A stretch of 64,000 nt of DNA from Streptomyces sp. WZ-12 (GTDB lineage: Bacteria > Actinomycetota > Actinomycetes > Streptomycetales > Streptomycetaceae), in NCBI RefSeq assembly GCF_028898845.1, contig NZ_CP118574.1, positions 3,472,001-3,536,000 on the forward strand, in the 5' to 3' direction. Positions 37,267 through 46,032 of the stretch are shown here, one piece after another (the stretch's first letter is position 1; each line of letters opens with the position of its first letter). The position numbers and the translations under genes are program-made. A model generated the notes under the pieces. The model searched no databases and had not been told where the DNA came from. It saw only the letters and a program-made list of their open reading frames with translations.

Positions 37267-37292
37267 CGGAGTTCCGGGCGTCCGGAACTCCG
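37267..37292 (+). repeat. Perfect 10-bp hairpin upstream of the fumB terminator
   Basis: CGGAGTTCCG (37267-37276), six bases, CGGAACTCCG (37283-37292). GGAGTTCC also occurs singly at about 37238. The first of two structured elements after fumB. Confidence 0.55.
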
Positions 37293-37305
37293 AACGGACG
37301 GTACC

Positions 37306-37348
37306 GTTCACGGCCGTCACCCACCGCGCGGGGGTGACGGCCGTGAAC
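37306..37348 (+). terminator. Perfect 17-bp terminator after fumB
   Basis: The arm 37306-37322 (GTTCACGGCCGTCACCC) pairs perfectly with 37332-37348 around a 9-base loop; CTTTCGG follows. Confidence 0.75.
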
Positions 37349-37753
37349 CTTTCGGCAATTCCCGGCGGAGCACGGCCCGTTCCGGAACCGCCCTCTTCGT
37401 TGCCGCTCGAACGGTTGGGGGGCGCGCACGCAAAACCGCTCATTCCCAGCGGAGTTGGCCTCGTTTCCGCCCTCGCCAGCGCCGCCCCCCGCACCTCCAC
37501 CACCAGCGCGTCGGGGCGCCGGTCACGCGCGCACGCCCTAGGACCGATCCGGCCGCTCCCTACGGGCCCCACCCCCATGCGGCGTCGCGTTCCAGCAGCC
37601 CGTCCGTGCTCCTGGCGCACGCTTGGTGACGCGTGCAGAACGTCAGGCCGTGCGCGACGACAGGTCGACAATTGACGGGGCACCCGACAAGGGCCCGGGG
37701 GCGGGAAGTGCCCGCCCGACCCGGCAACGGCGTCCGCCCAGCCACCCGGCCAC
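37349..37753. other. Noncoding gap after fumB
   Basis: About 400 bp without a believable gene; the open frames are Arg/Pro/Thr-rich antisense-type products. I see no RNA gene. Confidence 0.4.
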
Positions 37754-37957
37754 CTAACGTCCCCGATGCCGGGGGCAGGCACAGGGGGGCCACGCCTGGG
37801 TGAGGCCGTAGAGGTCGAAGCGGTCGCCGGCGACGACGTGGACCTGGGCGCGCTCCTGGACGACGACGCCGTCGCGGGTCGTGGTGTAGACGCGCAGGGT
37901 CATCAGTGACTGCCGGGATCGCGAGCCCGATGATGTGTGGCCGACACTCGTGGCCAT
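37754..37957 (-). CDS. Small actinobacterial protein with CxC/CPRH tail
   Basis: A 67-residue protein of a small Streptomyces family with a MTLRVYTTTRDG core and a PPCACPRHRG end; the Cys-x-Cys plus Cys/His tail could bind a metal. Function unknown. AGGAG lies 7 bases before the ATG at 37957, which supports the longer reading over the internal ATG at residue 19. Confidence 0.6.
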   Translation of the reverse strand: MATSVGHTSSGSRSRQSLMTLRVYTTTRDGVVVQERAQVHVVAGDRFDLYGLTQAWPPCACPRHRGR

Positions 37958-38628
37958 GGTGACGCTCCTGTTCGGTGGGGGGTGTTGGCGCTGTCCTGTT
38001 AGGTGCGAGGGCGGCTCCCCTGGTTCCGTCGTGGGATCGCCTTAACTTTCCGCGATTGATACGTTCCGTGTTCCCATCGTCACCCTGAGCCGTAACCTTG
38101 GGAAGGAGTGAGAGCTGAGTCCTACAGACGTAAGAATGCGAAGCCGGGGAGAAGCCGGGGGCGAGGAAGTGAGGCCATGGCCAAGGGGGTTGGGCCTTGT
38201 CCGCGTTCGGGGTCGCGGGCGGTGCGTGGCGACGGCGGGGCGGCGCCCGTCGGGCAGGGGCGGGGGCGGGAGGGCGGTGAAGCCGCCGCGATGAGGGGGT
38301 AGTTGACATGGGCACCTGAGCCGTCGGGATCGCCCGAGCCGCCCGGGCCGGCGGGCGGGAGCGCGCGTTCGTGGCGCGGTGCGGGGCGGTCGGCGGCGAG
38401 GGGGACGGAGGGGGCCGTGGCAGCCAACTCGCCGGGCGATGAGGGGAGGTGGGGGCCGCGAGGCCGACGGGGGCGACGAGGGGCGGGGCGGACCGTCACC
38501 GAGGGCGAAAGGCGGAAGTGGAGGCACCTCGTCCGCATGCCCCGGGCGGCACGGTGGGTGTCGGTGCAGGCAGGTGACATCCGCGGGCGGCCGGGAACAG
38601 AACCGGCCTTGCGGGCACTGTCATAGGC
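37958..38628. other. Noncoding gap upstream of fumC
   Basis: About 670 bp. An AT-rich spot at 38041-38070 is the likely promoter of the small minus-strand gene. The plus strand has G-rich low-complexity frames (for example 38303-38626) that read as Gly/Arg/Ala strings and are not believable. The fumC leader must start in this region. Confidence 0.4.
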
Positions 38629-40023
38629 ATGAGCGAAAACAGCGCATTCAGGATCGAGCACGACTCGATGGGCAAGGTGCGGGTTCCCGCACACGCCAAG
38701 TGGCGGGCCCAGACGCAGCGGGCGGTGGAGAACTTCCCGATCTCCGGGCAGCGGCTGGAGCGGGCGCACATCGAGGCGTTGGCGCGGATCAAGGGGGCGG
38801 CCGCCAAGGTCAACGCCGAGCTGGGGGTGCTGGCCAAGGACCTCGCGGGGGCCATCGCGGAGGCGGCCGCGGAGGTGGCCGAGGGGCGGTGGGACGAGGA
38901 CTTCCCGGTGGACGTGTTCCAGACGGGATCGGGGACGTCGTCGAACATGAACGCCAACGAGGTGATCGCGACCCTCGCCAGCGAGCGGCTGGGGCGCGCG
39001 GTGCACCCCAATGACCACGTCAATGCGAGCCAGTCGTCGAACGACGTGTTCCCGTCGTCGATTCACATCGCGGCGACCTCGGCCGTGCTTCATGACCTGA
39101 TTCCGGCGTTGGAGCACCTGGCGGCGGCGCTGGAGCGCAAGGCGGCGGAATTCGCCGAGGTGGTGAAGTCCGGGCGGACGCATTTGATGGATGCCACGCC
39201 GGTGACGCTGGGGCAGGAGTTCGGCGGTTATGCGGCGCAGGTGCGGTACGGCGTGGAGCGGTTGCGCGCGTCGTTGCCGCGATTGGCCGAACTGCCGCTC
39301 GGGGGAACGGCGGTGGGGACGGGGATCAACACCCCGCCGGGATTCTCGGCGGCGGTGATCGCCGAGGTGGCGCGGGCGACCGGGCTGCCGTTGACCGAGG
39401 CGCGCGACCACTTCGAGGCGCAGGGCGCGCGGGACGGAATCGTCGAGACCAGCGGCCAGTTGCGGACCATCGCGGTGGGGCTGACGAAAATCGCCAACGA
39501 CCTGCGGTGGATGGCGTCGGGGCCGCGGACGGGGCTCGCCGAGATCAACCTGCCGGATCTCCAGCCCGGTTCGTCGATCATGCCGGGGAAGGTCAATCCG
39601 GTGATTCCGGAGGCGGTGTTGATGGTCGCCGCGCAGGTCACCGGAAATGACGCGACGGTGGCGGCGGCCGGGGCGTCCGGCAATTTCGAACTCAATGTGA
39701 TGCTGCCGGTGATCGCGCGGAATGTGCTGGAGTCGGTGCGGCTGCTCACCAATGTGTCGCGGCTGCTGGCCGACCGGACGGTGGACGGCATCACCGCGAA
39801 TGTGGCGCGGGCCCGCGAATACGCCGAGTCGTCCCCGTCGGTGGTCACTCCGTTGAACAAGTACCTCGGTTACGAGGAGGCGGCGAAGGTCGCCAAGCAG
39901 TCGCTGGCGGAGCGGCGGACGATCCGCGAGGTGGTCATCGAGGGCGGTTACGTCGAGCGTGGGCTGCTGACGGTTCAACAGCTCGACGAGGCGCTCGATG
40001 TGTTGCGCATGACCCATCCGTAA
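38629..40023 (+). CDS. fumC: Fumarate hydratase class II
   Basis: This 464-residue enzyme of the fumarase/aspartase family has the [11 protein letters not shown] signature, [14 protein letters not shown] and [11 protein letters not shown] active-site segments, and [20 protein letters not shown]. It catalyses the same TCA step as the class I enzyme but without an iron-sulfur cluster, so it tolerates oxidants. The ATG start is at 38629 ([15 protein letters not shown]). A DUF402 gene follows on the same strand after 56 bases. Confidence 0.95.
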   Translation: MSENSAFRIEHDSMGKVRVPAHAKWRAQTQRAVENFPISGQRLERAHIEALARIKGAAAKVNAELGVLAKDLAGAIAEAAAEVAEGRWDEDFPVDVFQTGSGTSSNMNANEVIATLASERLGRAVHPNDHVNASQSSNDVFPSSIHIAATSAVLHDLIPALEHLAAALERKAAEFAEVVKSGRTHLMDATPVTLGQEFGGYAAQVRYGVERLRASLPRLAELPLGGTAVGTGINTPPGFSAAVIAEVARATGLPLTEARDHFEAQGARDGIVETSGQLRTIAVGLTKIANDLRWMASGPRTGLAEINLPDLQPGSSIMPGKVNPVIPEAVLMVAAQVTGNDATVAAAGASGNFELNVMLPVIARNVLESVRLLTNVSRLLADRTVDGITANVARAREYAESSPSVVTPLNKYLGYEEAAKVAKQSLAERRTIREVVIEGGYVERGLLTVQQLDEALDVLRMTHP

Positions 40024-40067
40024 CCACCGGTGCGGCGCATGTCACCGCGCGCGTAACGCGACGCCCC

Positions 40068-40073
40068 TAAGAT
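40068..40073 (+). promoter_or_regulatory. Candidate -10 box for leaderless DUF402 transcript
   Basis: TAAGAT ends 6 bases before the ATG at 40080. With no ribosome binding site in between, a leaderless message is likely, a common arrangement in Streptomyces. Confidence 0.4.
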
Positions 40074-40079
40074 CTGCGC

Positions 40080-40817
40080 ATGACAGCGGACATGGTGGAG
40101 ACGGCGGAGGGCGGGACGGGCGGTGCGCCCGGGCCAACGGGCGAAGCGGGTCAACGGGGTGCGGGCGGGGGCCGTTGGGCGCCCGGCGAGCACGTCCTGT
40201 GGCGCTACCGCGACAACGCCGACCCCCGCCGGTTCCACATCTGTCGTCCGGTGACCGTCGTGCAGGACACCGAGGAGTTGCTCGCGGTGTGGATGGCGCC
40301 GGGCACCTCGTGCATCAAGCCGGTGCTCGCCGACGGCACGCCGGTGCACCGCGAGCCGCTCGCCACCCGTTACACCACACCGCGCCGTACCCAGCGCCAC
40401 CAGTGGTTCGGCACCGGTGTGCTGAAGTTGGCCAGGCCCGGGGACCCTTGGTCGGTCTGGCTGTTCTGGGAGAGCGGCTGGCACTTCAAGAATTGGTACG
40501 TCAATCTGGAGGAGCCGCGCCGCCGTTGGTCGGGCGGAATCGACTCGCTCGACCATTTCCTCGACATCTGTGTCTATCCGGACCGGCGCTGGGAGTGGCG
40601 GGACGAGGACGAGTTCGCGCAGGCGCGGCGGGACGGGTTGATGACGGACGCGCAGGCGGCCGGCGTCAGTTCCGCCGGGCGCGCCGCGGTCGCACAGATC
40701 GAGGCGTGGGGCGGGCCGTTCGCCGACCACTGGGAGGATTGGCGGCCCGATCCGGCCTGGGAGGTTCCCGTGCTTCCGGAGAACTGGGATCGACCACCAG
40801 ATCGTTTGCTGTCGTGA
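40080..40817 (+). CDS. DUF402 domain protein
   Basis: A 245-residue cytoplasmic protein with a Gly-rich N-terminal 35 residues followed by a DUF402 (FomD-like) domain: VLWRYRDNADPRRFHICRPV, WLFWESGWHFKNWYVNLEEP and the DLDICVYPDRR-type block DHFLDICVYPDRRWEWRDED. Characterised DUF402 proteins hydrolyse nucleotide-activated phosphonates or nucleoside diphosphates with metal ions; the acidic DED cluster is present. The substrate here is unknown. Confidence 0.82.
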   Translation: MTADMVETAEGGTGGAPGPTGEAGQRGAGGGRWAPGEHVLWRYRDNADPRRFHICRPVTVVQDTEELLAVWMAPGTSCIKPVLADGTPVHREPLATRYTTPRRTQRHQWFGTGVLKLARPGDPWSVWLFWESGWHFKNWYVNLEEPRRRWSGGIDSLDHFLDICVYPDRRWEWRDEDEFAQARRDGLMTDAQAAGVSSAGRAAVAQIEAWGGPFADHWEDWRPDPAWEVPVLPENWDRPPDRLLS

Positions 40818-40882
40818 GGTAGCAAACGTGAAAAGAAGAGAATGAAGCGAGTGAAGGGGGCGAACGGTGGAAAGGTGCGCCT

Positions 40883-41035
40883 ATGGGCGAAGCTGTTTCC
40901 CACTGGCTTCCCACGGCGTTCCCGCTGGACGAGAAGCGGTGGTCAGCCCCCTTGCTGCGCACTGGGCCTTCAAACGTAGGATCGTCCTCCGCAAGACTGC
41001 ACAGGCGCAACTCCAGAACGAGAAAACGAACTTGA
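40883..41035 (+). CDS. Possible 50-residue peptide upstream of the methyltransferase
   Basis: Starts MGEAVSHWLPTAFPLDEKRW and ends in a Ser/Arg-rich tail (HRRNSRTRKRT) before TGA. GAAAGG lies 8 bases before the ATG and the next gene starts 25 bases downstream. No family recognised; a competing open frame (40867-41064) covers the same bases. It could be a leader peptide or chance. Confidence 0.25.
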   Translation: MGEAVSHWLPTAFPLDEKRWSAPLLRTGPSNVGSSSARLHRRNSRTRKRT

Positions 41036-41060
41036 CCGCGGTCGCAGGAGGGGCGAGGTC

Positions 41061-41744
41061 GTGAGCGCGACGAGCTACGACACGTACGAGGGTCTGAACC
41101 GGTTAGGACTCGACCGGGCCGGACAGGCCGAGGCGTTCGACACGATCGGCAATCAGTACGAGACGGCCTTCCCGCACAAGGAAGGCCAGATCGCCTCCGG
41201 CACGTGGTTGAGCGGAGAACTGCCGGCGGCTTCGCGGATCCTCGACGCCGGCTGCGGGACGGGCCTGCCGACGGCCCGTCAACTCACCGACGCGGGACAC
41301 CGGGTCGTGGGAATCGACCTCTCCCCCGGGATGGTCGAACTGGCCCGGGAGAACGTCCCGGGCGCCGAATTCCACCGGCTGGACATCGCCGATCTGCGCG
41401 GCGGCCGGCTGGGCGGCGGCGGCTCCTTCGACGGAATCGCCGCCTATTTCTCGTTGTTGATGATGCCCCGGGCGGAAATCCCCTGTGCGCTCGGCATGTT
41501 GCACGACCTCCTGCGCCCCGGCGGGCTGTTGGCCCTGGCAATGGTCGAGGCCGATATCGACGACTTCCCCCTTCCGTTCCTCGGCAGCACGATCCGGGTA
41601 TCCGGATATCTGCGGGAAGACCTGCGCCGGGTCGTGCGCGACGCGGGATTCGACATCGTCGGGGAGGACTCATATGCGTATGCCCCGGCGAGCACGGACG
41701 TACCACCCGAAATCCAGCTCTTTCTGCACCTGCGACGCGCTTGA
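41061..41744 (+). CDS. Class I SAM-dependent methyltransferase
   Basis: A 227-residue methyltransferase. Motif I is ILDAGCGTGLPTARQL, followed by VVGIDLSPGMVELAREN (acidic residue binding the ribose) and a GGLLALAMVEAD strand. The small size and open C-terminal half suggest a small-molecule substrate, unidentified. GTG start with AGGAGG upstream. The SpoIIE phosphatase gene follows on the same strand. Confidence 0.85.
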   Translation: MSATSYDTYEGLNRLGLDRAGQAEAFDTIGNQYETAFPHKEGQIASGTWLSGELPAASRILDAGCGTGLPTARQLTDAGHRVVGIDLSPGMVELARENVPGAEFHRLDIADLRGGRLGGGGSFDGIAAYFSLLMMPRAEIPCALGMLHDLLRPGGLLALAMVEADIDDFPLPFLGSTIRVSGYLREDLRRVVRDAGFDIVGEDSYAYAPASTDVPPEIQLFLHLRRA

Positions 41745-41831
41745 GACGCACCGCGTCGGGCGCGGCCGCTCGGGCGGCGCGCACCGGACGCGGCGCGCCG
41801 GCGCCAGCCCCGGACGGATGGAACCCCACGC

Positions 41832-42440
41832 GTGACGGAGCACCCCACCTCCCATGAAACGCGGCAGTCGGCCCCGACCGCCGCGTCCTCGGCGTCCCCT
41901 CCCGCGGGGACGGCCGGGACGGCGCCGCTCGGCGGCGTACCCGACCCGCGCAGCACCCTCCAGCAGCCCGTCGGTGCCGGCCACGAGCCGGGGCCGGGCT
42001 CGGGGTTCGCGGTGCGCGGCGGCGACGACACCGGCTTCGAGGCGGGCGCGGCCGGCCGGCGCGCCGCCACGGCCTCCGCGGGTCCGCCGGCCGGGCAGGG
42101 GGACGCCGAACCGACCGCGGACCACGGCCCGGCCGGCGACGGCGGGCGGGCGTACGGCGCGGCCCGCGAATCCCGCGACAGTTCCTACGGCGCATGCGCC
42201 GGGTCGTACGGGGGCTCGTACGACACGTACGGGGAGGTGGCCATGTCCGCTGAGGATCGACCGGGCGGTGTGCCGGACGGGGAGCGCGCGGCGGTCCGGG
42301 CGGGCCGGCCGGCGACGCACGGCGCGTTGGATCGCGCCGGAGCGCCCGAGCCGGACGAGGAGCCGGGGCACGCGCAACCGCGGCCCGGCGGCGAGGGCGT
42401 GGGGCGGCCACGGGAGGGCGGCGCGGCGGGCCCGGCGGCG
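41832..42440 (+). other. Probable frameshifted N-terminus of the following phosphatase gene
   Basis: From the GTG at 41832 the frame reads MTEHPTSHETRQSAPTAASS and continues in a Pro/Gly/Ala-rich linker with high third-position GC to about 42430. Near GCGCGGCGGGCCCGGCGGCG (about 42421-42440) the coding pattern moves to the frame of 42479-44257, which reads GGAELPPQAGPPQPPVVPPA just before its GTG. Related phosphatases start with a similar MTEHPTS-type sequence, so one missing base is likely. Confidence 0.5.
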
Positions 42441-42478
42441 CGGAACTCCCGCCCCAGGCGGGGCCGCCGCAGCCGCCC

Positions 42479-44257
42479 GTGGTGCCGCCGGCCCGCTCGG
42501 CGCACCCCGGCGAGGGCCGGGAGTCGGCCGCGGCCCGGCAGGCCAGCGGCGACCGGCTGCGGTTCATCGGGGCGGCGACCCGGCGGATCGCCCGCGGGAT
42601 AGACCTGGACGAGATCGTGTTGGGGCTGTGCAGGGCGACGGTGCCGACGTTCGCCGACGCGATCCTGGTGTACCTGCGCGATCCGCTGCCGGTGGGCGAC
42701 GAGCGGCCGACCGGCCCGGTGGTGCTGCGGCTGCGCCGTACCGACCGGATCCCGGAGGAGCCGGACACCGGCGGGCTGCGGCTGCCGGTGCTGCCGGCGC
42801 AGCCGGATCTGGGGCCGGCGATGGGCGGCAGCGCCGCGGAGCTGTCCGAGGTGCGCCCGGGCGGGCCGCTGGCGGAAGTGCTGCGCGGGGTCCGCCCGTT
42901 GTTCGGCGAGGCGCAGGCGGCGCGGACCGCGCTGCCGGAGCTGCTGGGCCCGGACACCCGCCTGCCGGGCGGCCACCGGGTGATCCTGGCGCCGCTGCGC
43001 GGACGCCGGCGGGTGATCGGCGCGGCGGTCTTCCTGCGCCGGCCGGACCGGCCGTCGTTCGATCCGGACGACCTGCTGGTGGCGGCCCAGTTGGCGACGC
43101 ACACCGCGCTGGGCGTGGACAAGGCGGTGCTCTACGGCCGCGAGGCGTACATCGCCGATGCGCTGCAGCGCACCATGCTGCCGGACTCGTTGCCGCAGCC
43201 CACCGGCGTGCGGCTGGCCAGCCGTTATCTGCCGGCCGCCGAGACCGCCCGGGTGGGCGGCGACTGGTACGACGCGATCCCGCTGCCGGGCAGCCGGGTG
43301 GCGCTGGTGGTCGGCGATGTGATGGGCCACTCGATGACCTCGGCCGCGATCATGGGGCAGCTCCGGACCACCGCGCAGACCCTGGCCGGCCTGGACCTGC
43401 CGCCGCAGGAGGTGCTGCACCACCTCGACGAGCAGGCCCAGCGGCTGGGTTCGGACCGGATGGCGACCTGCCTGTACGCGGTCTACGACCCGGTGGCGCA
43501 CCGGATCATCGTCGCCAACGCCGGGCATCCGCCGCCGGTGATGCTGCACCGCGGCGGGCGCGCGGAGGTGCTGCGGGTGCCGCCGGGAGCGCCGATCGGC
43601 GTCGGCGGGGTGGACTTCGAGGCGGTGGAGCTGGACGCCCCGGCGGGCGCGACGCTGGTGCTCTACACCGACGGCCTGGTGGAGTCCCGTATCCGGGACG
43701 TGTGGACCGGCATCGAGCAGCTCCGCGAGCGGCTGGCCGAGACGGCCCGGCTGACCGGGCCCAATCCCCCGCCGCTGGAGCCGCTGTGCGACGAGGTGTT
43801 GGACATGCTCGGGCCGGGCGACCGCGATGACGACATCGCGCTGCTGGCCGCCCGCTTCGACGGGATCGCGCCCAGCGACGTCGCGTACTGGTACCTCGAT
43901 CCGAAGGCGCAGACGGCCGGGCAGGCGCGCCGGTTGGCCCGCCGGGCGCTGGCCCGTTGGGGCCTGGACGAGCTGTCGGACCAGTTGGAGCTGCTGGTCA
44001 GCGAGGTGGTGACCAACGCGGTGCGGTACGCGGAGCGGCCGGTGACGCTGCGGCTGCTGCGGACCGACGTGCTGCGCTGCGAGGTCGGCGACGACGTGCC
44101 GCAGTTGCCGCGGCTGCGGCAGGCCCGGCCATCCGACGAGGGCGGCCGGGGGCTGTACCTGGTCAACCGGATGGCGCGGCGCTGGGGCGCGACCCGGCTG
44201 AGCATGGGGAAGGTGGTCTGGTTCGAGCTGTCGATGCCGCCGGCGACGCGCCACTGA
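42479..44257 (+). CDS. SpoIIE-type PP2C phosphatase with GAF-like and HATPase domains
   Basis: This 592-residue reading is the bulk of a partner-switching phosphatase. It has a GAF-like sensor (about 35-225), a SpoIIE PP2C domain (about 245-460; GGDWYDAIPLPG and DRDDDIALLAARFDG) and a HATPase (about 475-585; LLVSEVVTNAVRYAERP and DEGGRGLYLVNRMARRWG). It resembles the phosphatase at 933-3593 but lacks its PAS pair. The GTG at 42479 has no ribosome binding site; the true start is probably 41832 with a frameshift between. A hairpin follows. Confidence 0.85.
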   Translation: MVPPARSAHPGEGRESAAARQASGDRLRFIGAATRRIARGIDLDEIVLGLCRATVPTFADAILVYLRDPLPVGDERPTGPVVLRLRRTDRIPEEPDTGGLRLPVLPAQPDLGPAMGGSAAELSEVRPGGPLAEVLRGVRPLFGEAQAARTALPELLGPDTRLPGGHRVILAPLRGRRRVIGAAVFLRRPDRPSFDPDDLLVAAQLATHTALGVDKAVLYGREAYIADALQRTMLPDSLPQPTGVRLASRYLPAAETARVGGDWYDAIPLPGSRVALVVGDVMGHSMTSAAIMGQLRTTAQTLAGLDLPPQEVLHHLDEQAQRLGSDRMATCLYAVYDPVAHRIIVANAGHPPPVMLHRGGRAEVLRVPPGAPIGVGGVDFEAVELDAPAGATLVLYTDGLVESRIRDVWTGIEQLRERLAETARLTGPNPPPLEPLCDEVLDMLGPGDRDDDIALLAARFDGIAPSDVAYWYLDPKAQTAGQARRLARRALARWGLDELSDQLELLVSEVVTNAVRYAERPVTLRLLRTDVLRCEVGDDVPQLPRLRQARPSDEGGRGLYLVNRMARRWGATRLSMGKVVWFELSMPPATRH

Positions 44258-44281
44258 GGCCGCGCCCCGCGCCGTCGCACG

Positions 44282-44319
44282 TACGGGGACCCGCGTCCGG
44301 ACCGGGCGGGGTCCCCGTA
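44282..44319 (+). terminator. Hairpin after the phosphatase gene
   Basis: TACGGGGACCC (44282-44292) and GGGTCCCCGTA (44309-44319) form a perfect 11-bp stem with a 16-base loop, 25 bases after the stop. Confidence 0.6.
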
Positions 44320-44496
44320 GGCAGGTCCGGGACTCGACCGGACGCCGGGGACCCCTTGCCGAGGTGCCGCCGACGGCGTTGACTGCTTGGGTGGGGGACA
44401 AAAGGGATCGAACGGGACCAGCCGCCCTCGGAAGGGACTGACGGCCCCGGGCCCACCCACCCCACCGCCAGTCATCGAACGGGAGGCATTCCTCCA

Positions 44497-45960
44497 ATGA
44501 GTAGCAGCGCGCAGAACGTCCCGCCCACCACGAACAACGTCGGCATCCCGGTGGAGAGCGACGAGCACTCCCTGACCGTGAGCCCGGACGGTCCGATCCT
44601 GCTCCAGGACCACTATCTGATCGAGAAGATGGCCCAGTTCAACCGCGAGCGGGTCCCCGAGCGGGTGGTGCATGCCAAGGGCAGCGGCGCCTACGGCTTC
44701 TTCAAGGTCACCAACGACGTCAGCCAGTTCACCAAGGCGGACCTCTTCCAGCCCGGCAAGGAAACCGAGATGCTGGCCCGCTTCTCGACCGTCGCCGGCG
44801 AGCAGGGCTCCCCCGACACCTGGCGCGACCCCCGCGGCTTCGCCCTCAAGTTCTATACCGAGCAGGGCAATTACGACCTGGTGGGCAACAACACCCCGGT
44901 GTTCTTCGTGCGGGACACGATCAAGTTCCAGGACTTCATCCGCTCACAGAAGCGCCGCCCGGACAACGGGCTGCGCGACAACGACATGCAGTGGGACTTC
45001 TGGACGCTCTCGCCGGAGTCGGCCCACCAGGTCACCTGGCTGATGGGCGACCGCGGCATCCCCAAGACCTACCGGCACATGAACGGGTACGGCTCGCACA
45101 CCTACATGTGGGTCAACGCGGGCGGCGAGAAGTTCTGGATCAAGTACCACTTCAAGACCGACCAGGGCATCGACTTCCTCACCCAGGCCGACGCCGACCG
45201 GCTGGCCGGCGAGGACGGCGACTACCACCGCCGGGACCTGCACGACGCCATCGAGGGCGGCAACGCCCCGTCGTGGACGCTGTACGTCCAGGTCATGCCG
45301 TTCGACGACGCCCCGGACTACCGCTTCAACCCGTTCGACCTGACCAAGGTGTGGCCGCACGGCGACTACCCGCTGATCGAGGTCGGCCGGATGACGCTCA
45401 ACCGGAACCCGGAGGACTACTTCATCCACATCGAGCAGGCCGCGTTCGAGCCGTCCAACATGGTGCCGGGCATCGGCCCGTCCCCGGACAAGATGCTGCT
45501 CGGCCGGCTGTTCTCGTACCCGGACACCCACCGGTACCGGATCGGCCCGAACTACGCGCAGTTGCCGCCCAACCGCCCGCACGTGCCGGCCCATTCGTAC
45601 GCCAAGGACGGCCCGATGCGGTTCGACCCATCGCGGGCGGCCCGGCCGTACGCGCCGAACTCCTACGGGGGCCCGGCGGCCGACACCCAGCGCTACGGGG
45701 AGCCGGCGGGCTGGGAGTCCAGCGGTGCGATGGTGCGCGAGGCGTACACGCTGCGCCGGGACGACGACGACTTCGGGCAGCCGGGCACGATGGTCCGCGA
45801 GGTGTTGGACGACGCGGCCCGCGAGCGGCTGGTCAACAACATCGCCGGGCATCTGCTGGGCGGGGTGAGCCGGCCGGTGCTGGACCGGGCGCTCCAGTAC
45901 TGGCGGAACGTCGACAAGAACCTCGGCGACCGGGTCGCCAAGAAGGTCAACGGCGGCTGA
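44497..45960 (+). CDS. katA: Monofunctional heme catalase, clade 3 size
   Basis: A 487-residue small-subunit catalase that disproportionates hydrogen peroxide. The catalytic His is in [18 protein letters not shown], the distal Asn in [15 protein letters not shown], and the proximal heme Tyr in [20 protein letters not shown] lies 9 bases before the ATG. No Fur-type CatR gene is adjacent, unlike some Streptomyces catalases. The long terminator downstream is shared with the PBP gene. Confidence 0.95.
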   Translation: MSSSAQNVPPTTNNVGIPVESDEHSLTVSPDGPILLQDHYLIEKMAQFNRERVPERVVHAKGSGAYGFFKVTNDVSQFTKADLFQPGKETEMLARFSTVAGEQGSPDTWRDPRGFALKFYTEQGNYDLVGNNTPVFFVRDTIKFQDFIRSQKRRPDNGLRDNDMQWDFWTLSPESAHQVTWLMGDRGIPKTYRHMNGYGSHTYMWVNAGGEKFWIKYHFKTDQGIDFLTQADADRLAGEDGDYHRRDLHDAIEGGNAPSWTLYVQVMPFDDAPDYRFNPFDLTKVWPHGDYPLIEVGRMTLNRNPEDYFIHIEQAAFEPSNMVPGIGPSPDKMLLGRLFSYPDTHRYRIGPNYAQLPPNRPHVPAHSYAKDGPMRFDPSRAARPYAPNSYGGPAADTQRYGEPAGWESSGAMVREAYTLRRDDDDFGQPGTMVREVLDDAARERLVNNIAGHLLGGVSRPVLDRALQYWRNVDKNLGDRVAKKVNGG

Positions 45961-45979
45961 TCCGCGCGCGAACGGCGCC

Positions 45980-46009
45980 GCGGCCCGCACCCTTTGGGGT
46001 GCGGGCCGC
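45980..46009. terminator. Perfect 13-bp bidirectional terminator
   Basis: GCGGCCCGCACCC (45980-45992), TTTG, GGGTGCGGGCCGC (45997-46009), between convergent katA and the PBP gene. Confidence 0.8.
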
Positions 46010-46032
46010 GATGCTGACGGGGACCGGGCGGG

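Noticed and set aside
37560..38527. Minus-strand Pro/Arg-rich frames between the fumarase genes
   Set aside because: Composition is typical of noncoding GC-rich DNA; only the 67-residue frame at 37754-37957 has a ribosome binding site and a family pattern.
38303..38626. 107-codon plus frame before fumC
   Set aside because: Gly/Arg/Ala low complexity and no ribosome binding site.
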